Source: Bog-473 sp963728845 (GTDB taxonomy: Bacteria > Actinomycetota > Acidimicrobiia > Acidimicrobiales > RAAP-2). From it: a stretch of DNA of 64,000 bases. Shown piece by piece: positions 54,506-64,000 of the stretch (positions are counted from its first letter, which is position 1; every line of letters begins with the position of its first letter). A program made the position numbers and the translations under genes. The stretch spans positions 49,337-113,336 of the forward strand of contig CAVSLS010000032.1 of NCBI GenBank assembly GCA_963728845.1, given 5' to 3'. The notes under the pieces were generated by a model that ran no database searches, had not been told where the DNA came from, and saw only the letters and a list, made by a program, of their open reading frames with translations.

Positions 54506-55525
54506 ATGAGCGATATGACGCATTCCGAGGCGGAAGAAGCATTGGTGACCGGCGACGAGGAGGATGTCGCGGAGGCACTGGAGGCCGAGCGCGCGGAGAG
54601 CGAGGCGGCACCCGAGGAGGCCGCGGTGCACACGTCGACCGTCCAGGACCTCATCGAAGAGGTCGCGGCCGAGGACGAGGCGGAGCTCGAGGCTGTCGGG
54701 GACGACACCGCGGCCGAAGCAGTCGAAGAGGAGGCGGCGGAGGTCGTCGCCGAGGAGATCGCCGAGGAGATCGTCGAAGAGATCGTCGAAGAGATCGTCG
54801 AAGAAGCGGTGCTCGAGGCGATTGACGAGGCCGTCGCCGAGGAAGTGGCGGAGGCGGCCGCCCAAGCGGGCGAGCCGGACCTCGTGCTCGACGCCACCGA
54901 CGGCAACGAAGCCGAAGGCGAACTGGGCGGGTGGGGCGAAGACGAGGAAGAGGAGATCGTCCCGGTCGAGAGCCCCTACGACCGGCCCGGGCGTTGGTAC
55001 GTGGTGCACACCTACTCGGGCTACGAGAACAAGGTGCGCTCCAACATGGGCAACGTGGTGGCGTCGAGGGGCATCGAGGACCGCGTCTTCGAGGTGGTCA
55101 TCCCGATGGAGGACGTCGTCGAGTTCAAGGGCGGCAAGAAGGTCACGGTCCAGAAGAAGGTGTTCCCCGGCTACCTGCTCGTCCGATGCGACCTCGACGA
55201 CGACACCTGGGGCGCCATCCGGAACACCCCGGGCGTCACAGGATTCGTGGGACCGGGAACCAAGCCGACGCCGCTGTCGCGCCGCGAGGTGGAGAACATC
55301 CTCCAGGTGAAGGTCGAGGGCACCGAGACGAGCACCAAGCGCAGCCGCCCCCGGCTCGAGTACGAGGTCGACGAGACGGTGCGGGTCAAGGAAGGCCCCT
55401 TCGCCGACTTCTCGGGCCAGATCGCCGAGATCAACGAGGACCAGCTCAAGCTCAAGGTCCTGGTCAACATCTTCGGCCGGGAGACGCCGGTCGAGCTCGA
55501 ATTCAGCCAGGTCGCCAAGCTCTAG
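54506..55525 (+). CDS. nusG: Transcription antitermination factor NusG with long acidic extension
   Basis: A 339-residue NusG, nearly twice the usual length. The NGN domain starts at about residue 161 (RPGRWYVVHTYSGYENKV) with the core VFPGYLLVRCDLDD and NTPGVTGFVG. The C-terminal KOW domain has VRVKEGPFADFSGQIAEINE. The first 160 residues are strongly acidic and Ala/Glu/Val-rich, including a near-perfect IVEEIVEEIVEE repeat; this part has no known domain and is probably disordered. NusG binds RNA polymerase and Rho and couples transcription to translation. It is located before rplK as in most bacteria. Confidence 0.95.
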   Translation: MSDMTHSEAEEALVTGDEEDVAEALEAERAESEAAPEEAAVHTSTVQDLIEEVAAEDEAELEAVGDDTAAEAVEEEAAEVVAEEIAEEIVEEIVEEIVEEAVLEAIDEAVAEEVAEAAAQAGEPDLVLDATDGNEAEGELGGWGEDEEEEIVPVESPYDRPGRWYVVHTYSGYENKVRSNMGNVVASRGIEDRVFEVVIPMEDVVEFKGGKKVTVQKKVFPGYLLVRCDLDDDTWGAIRNTPGVTGFVGPGTKPTPLSRREVENILQVKVEGTETSTKRSRPRLEYEVDETVRVKEGPFADFSGQIAEINEDQLKLKVLVNIFGRETPVELEFSQVAKL

Positions 55526-55565
55526 GCGCCCGGACACAGAGACCGAAGAAGGAGAACGAGAGACG

Positions 55566-55997
55566 ATGGCGCCGAAGAAGAAGGTGCTCGCCGTGGTGAA
55601 GATCCAGCTCGAGGCGGGATCGGCCACCCCCGCGCCGCCGGTCGGCACGGCACTCGGGCCCCACGGCGTCCAGACCATGGAGTTCTGCAAGCAGTACAAC
55701 CAGGCCACCGAGAGCATGCGGGGCACGGTCGTGCCGGTCGACATCACCATCTACGAGGACCGGACGTTCAGCTTCGTGCTGAAGACCTCCCCCACTCCTG
55801 TCCTGCTTCGCCAGGCGGCCGGGCTCGAGAAGGGCGCCGCCACCACGGGCCGCGAGCAGGTCGGGACCGTCACCGAGGCCCAGCTGGCAGAGATCGCCTC
55901 CGTCAAGCTCAAGGACCTCAACACGAACGACCTCGAGGCGGCCAAGAAGCAGGTCGCCGGCACGGCGCGGTCCATGGGGATCAAGGTCGCCGGCTAG
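55566..55997 (+). CDS. rplK: 50S ribosomal protein L11
   Basis: A 143-residue L11. It starts MAPKKKVLAVVKIQLEAGSA, followed by TPAPPVGTALGPHGVQTMEF and ending ARSMGIKVAG, with the proline-rich N-domain loop. The length is standard. It forms the L11 stalk base with 23S rRNA and is the site of thiopeptide action and of stringent response signalling. The ribosome site AGAAGGAGAACGAGAG precedes the ATG. Confidence 0.97.
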   Translation: MAPKKKVLAVVKIQLEAGSATPAPPVGTALGPHGVQTMEFCKQYNQATESMRGTVVPVDITIYEDRTFSFVLKTSPTPVLLRQAAGLEKGAATTGREQVGTVTEAQLAEIASVKLKDLNTNDLEAAKKQVAGTARSMGIKVAG

Positions 55998-56023
55998 GCC
56001 GGCGGCGCGCGAGGAGAGACGAG

Positions 56024-56747
56024 ATGACCCAGCACGGCAAGAAATACAAGGAGGGCCTGAGCAAGGTCGACCGGGAGGCGCTCTACGGGGTCGCCGAGGC
56101 GGTCGACCTGGCCAAGTCGCTGGCGAGCGCCAAGTTCGACGAGACGGTCGAGTTGGCCGTCCGCCTCGGGGTCGACCCGCGCAAGGCGGACCAGATCGTG
56201 CGCGGCACGCTCTCGCTCCCCTCGGGCACCGGGCGCACCGAGCGGCGTGGCGGTCTTCGCGGCCGGCGAGGGCGCGGCCGAGGCCCGGGCGGCCGGCGCC
56301 GACGTGGTCGGCGCGGACGACCTGGTGGCCAAGATCAACGGCGGGTTCCTCGACTTCGACGTGGCCATCGCCACGCCCGAGCTCATGGGACAGGTCGGCA
56401 CGCTCGGCCGGGTCCTCGGGCCGAGGGGCCTGATGCCCAACCCCAAGACGGGCACCGTCACGACGGACGTGGGCAAGGCCGTCACGGAGTTCAAGGGGGG
56501 CCGGGTCGAGTACCGCACGGACAAGGTGGGCAACGTCCACATCCGGGTCGGCAAGGCCTCGTTCACCCGCGAGCAGCTGGTGGCCAACATCCGGGCCGTC
56601 CTCGACGAGCTCCAGCGGGCGAAGCCCCCGGCGGCCAAGGGGCGCTACTTCCTCTCGGTCACCGTGTCGACGACGATGAGCCCCGGGGTCCGCATCGACC
56701 CCGTGAAGGCCCGCTTCAGCGAGGAGGAGCTCGCCGTCCCGGCGTAA
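56024..56747 (+). CDS. rplA: 50S ribosomal protein L1 (frameshifted)
   Basis: About 240 residues, the usual L1 size. The N-terminal part (HGKKYKEGLSKVDREALYGV, VELAVRLGVDPRKADQIVRG) and the C-terminal part (VAVFAAGEGAAEARAAGADV onward, with MPNPKTGTVT and RIDPVKARF) are in different frames. One extra G near 56245 explains this; removal restores GRTERVAVFAAGE, and the span is 3n+1. L1 binds 23S rRNA and represses its own operon. Confidence 0.95.
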
Positions 56748-56823
56748 ACCGGGTGGCCGAGCCGTACTACAGTTTCCCGAACAGCCCACCGCCCACCGGC
56801 GGCGGGCACTGAATCCGAACGCC

Positions 56824-56904
56824 AGAGACCTCCGGTGCACCCCTGGGTGCCGAAGCGGCCCGAATGGGCCGGCCTGACGAGGCGACACAGGAGCAGGCCG
56901 GCTG
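56824..56904 (+). promoter_or_regulatory. Putative L10 leader upstream of rplJ
   Basis: The 231-base gap before rplJ is rich in hairpins and has the AGAGACCTCCGGTG stretch often seen in L10 leaders. A short helix spans 56834-56851 (GGTGCACCCCTGGGTGCC). A second hairpin (56857-56870, GGCCCGAATGGGCC) uses bases that also lie in the 5' arm of a larger 9-bp stem (56868-56876 with 56894-56902). The two cannot form together, as in an L10-L12 autoregulatory leader. The assignment is by position and structure only. Confidence 0.5.
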
Positions 56905-56978
56905 GGCCGGCACCTGCGCCGTCGCACGCCGGAGATCCTGACCCGAATCCGGGCAGTTGATCCCGGTGGAGGACACCG

Positions 56979-57659
56979 ATGGCAACGCAGAACGCGCAGA
57001 TGGCACACAAGGTCGCGGTCGTCGACGACGTCAAGACGCGCATCGGCGCGGCGTCCGCCTCGATCGTGAGCGAGTACCGAGGCCTGACGGTGGCCGAGCT
57101 GGCCGAGCTCCGCGCCGCTCTCGAGGCGGTGGGCGGTGACTACAAGATCTTCAAGAACACGCTCGTGCGCCGCGCCATCGACGGGGGCGAGTACCAGCTG
57201 CTGTCGGAGTACCTGAGCGGCCCGAGTGCCCTGACCTTCGTCCAGGGCGACATCAGCGCCGTGGCCAAGGCGCTGCGGGACTTCTCCCGGACCAACCCAC
57301 TGCTCGTGATCAAGGGGGGTCTGGCCGACGGCTCGCTGCTCTCCGCGGCCGACCTCGCCGCGCTGGCCGACCTGCCGCCCCGCGAGGTGCTGCTGGCCCG
57401 CCTGGCCGGCGCACTGGCCGCCCCCATGCAGCAGATGGCGGGCCTGCTCCAGGCGCTGCCGCGCAACATGGCGTACGGGATCTCGGCACTCATCGAGCAG
57501 CGCGAGGCCGCAGGGGAGACGCTGCCGGCCGCGCGCCGAAGCGTCCCGGCCGCGGCTGAGCCCGCCGAAGAGGCCGGCGGAGCGGAGCCGGTGGAGGCCG
57601 CCGGGGAGGCGGAGGCCGGCGCGGAGGCGGCGGGCACGCCCGAAGAGGCCTCCGAGTAG
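56979..57659 (+). CDS. rplJ: 50S ribosomal protein L10
   Basis: A 226-residue L10. HKVAVVDDVKTRIGAASASI, VSEYRGLTVAELAELRAALE, YKIFKNTLVRRAIDGG and the stalk-binding C-terminal helix are all present. The tail beyond residue about 180 is longer than usual and rich in Ala, Glu and Pro. It anchors L7/L12 dimers on the ribosome. It has a GGTGGAGG ribosome site; the preceding region looks like an L10 leader. Confidence 0.96.
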   Translation: MATQNAQMAHKVAVVDDVKTRIGAASASIVSEYRGLTVAELAELRAALEAVGGDYKIFKNTLVRRAIDGGEYQLLSEYLSGPSALTFVQGDISAVAKALRDFSRTNPLLVIKGGLADGSLLSAADLAALADLPPREVLLARLAGALAAPMQQMAGLLQALPRNMAYGISALIEQREAAGETLPAARRSVPAAAEPAEEAGGAEPVEAAGEAEAGAEAAGTPEEASE

Positions 57660-57728
57660 TACCAGACCCACCGAACCAGCACGACCGAACCGACGACAGA
57701 CGTAGGAAGAGAAAGGAAGGCCACCCAG

Positions 57729-58125
57729 ATGGCAACCCTGACCAAGGAAGAGATCCTCGACGGGATCGCCGAGCTCTCGGTGATTCAGCTGAGCGAGCTC
57801 CTGAAGGACTTCGAGGAGCGCTTCGGCGTGACGGCGGCGGCCCCCGTGGCCGTGGCTGCCGCGGCGGCCCCGGCGGCCGGTGGCGGCGACGCCGGCGGCG
57901 GCGGAGGAGGAGAAGTCGGAGTTCGACGTCATCCTCACCGATGCCGGCGACAAGAAGATCCAGGTCATCAAGGAGGTGCGGGCCCTCACCAGCCTGGGCC
58001 TCAAGGAGGCGAAGGACCTGGTCGAGGCCGCTCCCAAGCCGGTGCTCGAGAAGGCGAACAAGGAGGACGCCGAGAAGGCCAAGGCCGCCCTCGAGGGCGC
58101 CGGCGCCACCGTCGAGGTCAAGTAG
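57729..58125 (+). CDS. rplL: 50S ribosomal protein L7/L12 (frameshifted)
   Basis: About 131 residues. The N-terminal dimerisation domain (MATLTKEEILDGIAELSVIQ) ends in an Ala/Gly hinge, and the C-terminal GTPase-contact domain (SEFDVILTDAGDKKIQVIKE, TSLGLKEAKDLVEAAPKPVL) is in another frame. One extra base in the GGCGGC-rich hinge near 57890 accounts for this; the span is 3n+1. L7/L12 recruits translation GTPases. The gene is followed by the rpoB promoter region. Confidence 0.95.
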
Positions 58126-58136
58126 TCCTGGTCAGG

Positions 58137-58162
58137 GCCGGGTGGGCCGCGTCCCACCTGGC
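58137..58162 (+). terminator. Hairpin between rplL and rpoB
   Basis: A ten-bp stem GCCGGGTGGG with CCCACCTGGC (one G-U) around a CCGCGT loop, 11 bases after the rplL stop. It has no U-tract, so it could act as a partial terminator or processing site that lowers rpoBC expression relative to the ribosomal genes. Confidence 0.45.
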
Positions 58163-58177
58163 CCGGCGGCCGGATCC

Positions 58178-58206
58178 TTGACGGCGGGGCAGGGCTTTCG
58201 TAGCCT
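58178..58206 (+). promoter_or_regulatory. rpoB promoter P1
   Basis: TTGACG at 58178-58183 and TAGCCT at 58201-58206 with a 17-base spacer, a good housekeeping sigma match. It lies 229 bases upstream of the rpoB start and after the rplL hairpin, so it can drive rpoBC independently of the ribosomal genes. Confidence 0.6.
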
Positions 58207-58252
58207 GTCACGGACCCCGGGCCCTGCCCGCCAGGCCTTCGCGGCCGAGGGG

Positions 58253-58281
58253 TTGTATCCAGGCACGCCCCACGATAAGAT
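58253..58281 (+). promoter_or_regulatory. rpoB promoter P2
   Basis: TTGTAT at 58253-58258 and TAAGAT at 58276-58281, again with an exact 17-base spacer. The -10 is stronger than that of P1. The gap 58126-58434 otherwise holds no gene; with P1 it makes a tandem promoter for rpoB with a leader of about 150 bases. Confidence 0.55.
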
Positions 58282-58434
58282 GCCGGGTTGCCGTGCGTCT
58301 CCGTGTGCTGAGTTCCGTAATTCCTCGGTCTCCGCGCGCGCCCTGGCAGCCCTGACCCCTCGTCCGTCCTCGTCCGTCCTGACCCGCAGTACCGCCCGCC
58401 GCCCGCCGCTTTTCACCTTGGGAGGAGTTGACCG

Positions 58435-61400
58435 TTGTCCTCACGGTCCCGTAGCCCCGAACGCGTGTCGTTCGCCAACATCAACGAAGCACTGCCACTT
58501 CCGGACCTGATCGCCATCCAGCGCGACTCGTTCCAGTGGTTCCTCGACAAGGGCCTGGCCGAGGCCTACCACGACATCAGCCCGATCGAGGACTTCACCG
58601 GCCAGCTGAGCCTGGAGCTCGAGTTCGACCCGACCGACGCCGACCTGCGCCCGCCGCCGAAGTTCTCGGTGGAGGAGTGCAAGGAGAAGGACATGACGTA
58701 CGCGGCGCCCGTCTTCGTGCGGGCCCGCTTCCTCAACGCCACCACGGGTGAGATCAAGGAGCAGACGGTCTTCATGGGGGACTTCCCGATGATGACCGAC
58801 CGCGGCACCTTCATCGTCAACGGCACGGAGCGTGTCGTGGTGAGCCAGCTCGTCCGCTCGCCGGGCGTCATCTTCCAGCCCGGCCGCGACGCCAAGACCG
58901 TCTTCACCGGGACCATCCACCCCTACCGCGGTGAGTGGATCGAGCTCGACATCGAGGCCAAGCCGGGCAAGGACGTCACCGCCGGTTGCCGCGTCGCCCG
59001 CAAGCGCCGCCTGTCGTTGTTCGTCCTGCTGCGCGCCCTCGGCTACGGCGACGAGGCCTTCCTGGACCGCTTCGTGCGCCACTTCGACTTCCTCGAGGGG
59101 CAGTGGGAGAAGGAGCGCAACCTGGCCCCGACGCGTGAAGAGGCACTGCTCGAGATCTACAAGCGCGCCCGACCGGGCGAGCCGCTGTCGGCCGAGGCCG
59201 CCCGCGTCTACTTCGAGAACGCCTTCTTCAACCCGAAGCGCTACGACCTCACCCGGGTCGGCCGCTACAAGCTCAACCGCAAGCTCGGCCCCGAGATCGA
59301 CCGGCTGAGCGACCTGTTCGGGATCGACATCGAGAAGCCGGCACCGAACCAGTCGGTGCTGAGCCCATCGGAGATCCTGGCCTCGGCCACCTACATGCTG
59401 CACCTGGCCCTGCACATGGCCGACGGCGAGTCGACGTACCGCATCGACGACCAGGACCACTTCGCCAACCGGCGCATCCGCTCGGTGGGGGAGCTGATCC
59501 AGAACCAGGTGCGGGTCGGCCTGTCCCGGATGGAGCGGGTCGTGCGCGAGCGCATGACGACCCAGGACGTCGAGGCCATCACGCCCCAGACGCTGATCAA
59601 CATCCGCCCGGTCGTGGCCGCGGTGAAGGAGTTCTTCGGCACCTCGCAGCTCTCGCAGTTCATGGACCAGAACAACCCGCTGTCGGGCCTGGCCCACAAG
59701 CGGCGCCTGTCCGCGCTCGGCCCGGGTGGCCTCTCGCGTGAGCGGGCCGGCTTCGAGGTCCGTGACGTCCACACGTCGCACTACGGCCGCATGTGCCCCA
59801 TCGAGACGCCCGAGGGCCCGAACATCGGCCTGATCGGCGCGCTGGCCACCTACGCCCGGGTCAACGAGTACGGCTTCATCGAGACCCCCTACCGCACCGT
59901 CGTGGACGGCAGGGTCACCGACGAGGTGAGCTACCTGGCCGCCGACGAGGAGGAGGAGCACGTCATCGCCCAGGCCAACGCCTCGGTCGACACGGAAGGC
60001 CGCTTGACGGAGGAGCGCGTCCTGGTGCGCCGTGGCCCGCAGGGGACAGGCGTGCGCATGGGGGCCGTGGCCGGCTCGTACGGGACGACGTCGGAGATCG
60101 ACTTCGTGCCGCCGTCGGAGGTCGACCTGATGGACGTCTCCCCGAAGCAGATCGTCTCGGTCTCCACCGCGCTGATCCCCTTCGTCGAGCACGACGACGC
60201 CAACCGGGCCCTCATGGGCGCCAACATGCAGAAGCAGGCGGTGCCGCTCGTCATGCCGGAGGCGCCCTACATCGGCACCGGGGTCGAGGCCCGCGCCGCC
60301 CGCGACGCCGGCGACGTGATCCTCGCCGAGGGCAACGGGACCGTGATCGAGATCAGCGGCGACTCCGTCACCGTGGAGTACGCCTCGGGCCAGAAGGACC
60401 GCTACGGCACCGCGCTCGGCCGCAAGGTGTACCGCCTGTCCAAGTTCCGCCGCTCCAACCAGAACACCTGCATCAACCACCGCACCCTCGTGGCCGAGGG
60501 GCAGAGCGTGGTGCCGGGCGACCTGCTGGCCGACGGGCCGTCGACCCACAACGGGGAGCTGGCGCTGGGCAAGAACCTGCTCGTCGCCTTCATGCCGTGG
60601 GAGGGCTACAACTACGAGGACGCCATCATCCTCTCGGAGCGCCTGGTGCGCGACGACGTCCTGACCTCCATCCACATCGAGGAGCACGAGGTCGACGCCC
60701 GCGACACCAAGCTGGGCGCCGAGGAGATCACCCGGGACATCCCGAACCTCTCGGAGGAGATCCTGGCCGATCTCGATGACCGGGGCATCATCCGCGTCGG
60801 TGCCGAGGTGGAGCCGGGCGACGTGCTGGTCGGGAAGGTCACGCCCAAGGGTGAGACCGAGCAGACGCCCGAGGAGCGGCTGCTGCGCGCCATCTTCGGT
60901 GAGAAGGCCCGCGAGGTGCGCGACACCTCGCTCAAGGTCCCGCACGGCGAGTACGGCAAGGTCATCGACGTCCGCGTCTTCAGCCGGGAGGAGTCCCACG
61001 AGCTGCCGCCGGGCGTGAACCAGCTGGTGCGCGTCTACGTGGCCCAGAAGCGCAAGATCTCCGAGGGCGACAAGCTGGCCGGCCGCCACGGCAACAAGGG
61101 CGTCATCTCCAAGATCCTCCCGGTCGAGGACATGCCGTACCTGGCCGACGGGACCCCGGTCGACATCATCTTGAACCCCCTCGGCGTGCCGAGCCGGATG
61201 AACGTGGGCCAGGTGCTCGAGTCGCACCTCGGCTACGCCGCCCGCCACGGCTGGGAGGGCGTGGACGTGAACGAGGACGTGGGCACCAGTGCCAAGGGTG
61301 ACGGCGCGGCGCGCAAGACGCGCCCGCGCACCGAGCCGGCCGCCTGGGTCTCCACGCCGGTCTTCGACGGCGCCCACTGGGACGAGGCCGAGGACGCCGG

Positions 61401-62024
61401 GGCGCACCCGACGATCAAGCAGGTCTTCGGGCAGCTCAACGCGGACTCGGCCAACGGCGACGTGCAGATCCGCACCGACGGCAAGGCCACGCTCTACAAC
61501 GGCCGAACCGGCGAGGCCTACGACAACCCGATCTCGGTCGGCTACGTCTACATCCTGAAGCTGGCCCACCTGGTCGACGACAAGATCCACGCCCGCTCGA
61601 CCGGCCCGTACTCCATGATCACCCAGCAGCCCCTGGGCGGGAAGGCGCAGTTCGGTGGCCAGCGCTTCGGCGAAATGGAGGTGTGGGCCCTCGAGGCCTT
61701 CGGCGCCGCCTACGCACTGCAGGAGCTGCTGACCATCAAGTCGGACGACGTGCTGGGCCGGGTCAAGGTCTACGAGGCCATCGTCAAGGGCGAGAACATC
61801 CCCGAGCCGGGCATCCCCGAGAGCTTCAAGGTGCTCATCAAGGAGATGCAGTCGCTCTGCCTCGACGTCGAGGTGCTCGCCGTCGACGGGCGTGAGATCG
61901 AGATGCACGAGCTGGACGAGGACGTGTTCCGCACCGCAGAGGAGCTGGGCATCGACATCAGCCGCAACGAGCGCGGCTCGGACGAGGAAGACGAGCGGCG
62001 CGCCGCAGAGAGGAGCTTCTCCTA

Positions 62025-62025
<1 letters not shown>
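58435..62025 (+). CDS. rpoB: DNA-directed RNA polymerase subunit beta
   Basis: A 1196-residue beta subunit. The start is TTG at 58435, well placed seven bases after GGAGGAG; a GTG at codon 11 is the alternative. The conserved regions are complete: MTDRGTFIVNGTERVVVSQL, the rifampicin-region SQLSQFMDQNNPLSGLAHKR with RLSALGPGGLSRERAGFEVR, GYNYEDAIILSERLVRDD, and a C-terminal GGKAQFGGQRFGEMEVWALE. The rifampicin-site residues look wild type. It is co-transcribed with rpoC, whose ATG overlaps its stop (TAATG). Confidence 0.98.

Positions 62026-64000
<1,975 letters not shown>

Noticed and set aside
58441..61908. Long open frame antisense to rpoB (more than 1100 codons)
   Set aside because: The composition is typical of the reverse-strand shadow of a high-GC gene, and rpoB is strongly supported on the other strand.

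Overview
The window is a very GC-rich, gene-dense actinobacterial chromosome segment. Most likely it comes from an uncultured member of the class Acidimicrobiia. That placement is inferred from gene content: paired F420-type luciferase-like oxidoreductases, a MarP-like protease, an MptB-like polyprenol-dependent mannosyltransferase, a SCO6745-family protein, a full RecBCD set, and the order tRNA-Thr / tRNA-Met / rpmG / tRNA-Trp / secE / nusG / rplKAJL / rpoBC. No rRNA, insertion sequence, prophage or CRISPR array is visible.

Layout. 0-6.7 kb: catabolic and accessory genes, mostly minus strand (cupin, SDR, NAGPA-type lipoprotein, M20 amidohydrolase, acyl-CoA dehydrogenase, heme-barrel protein). 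6.7-10.95 kb: a minus-strand high-affinity phosphate transport operon in the unusual order pstB-pstS-pstC-pstA, preceded by two PHO-box-like half sites. 11-24.7 kb: membrane, redox and envelope genes (DUF4328 protein, epimerase, ChrA, two F420-type LLM oxidoreductases, aldehyde dehydrogenase, Asp-box lipoprotein, MarP-like protease, GH15, metallo-beta-lactamase-fold hydrolase). 24.8-28.8 kb: two serine tRNAs flank tadA and a membrane protein built around an 18-bp / six-residue tandem repeat, followed by two universal stress genes. 28.9-43.8 kb: DNA maintenance (SRP RNA, dnaX, recR, then asd and phoU, then rmuC and the overlapping recC-recB-recD operon). 44-53.5 kb: UDP-sulfoquinovose synthase, citrate synthase, TesB thioesterase, GH1 glucosidase, GtrA, YajQ, tRNA-Tyr, mannosyltransferase, GNAT. 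53.5-64 kb: the translation and transcription cluster, ending inside rpoC.

A dominant technical feature is at least 17 single-base indels that break otherwise well conserved genes, including genes that should be essential (rplA, rplL, dnaX) and many transport and repair genes. In most cases deleting one base restores the family sequence, so I read them as assembly errors rather than gene decay. Such genes are annotated across their full restored span with the shift position given.

Functionally, the window joins core gene expression, recombination and replication, phosphate uptake (with phoU placed remotely), sulfolipid synthesis and envelope proteins. I did not find a clearly new multi-gene system. 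The least explained items are the repeat-built membrane protein, the large acidic extension of NusG, the remodelled pst operon with its putative PHO sites, and several short tandem repeats.
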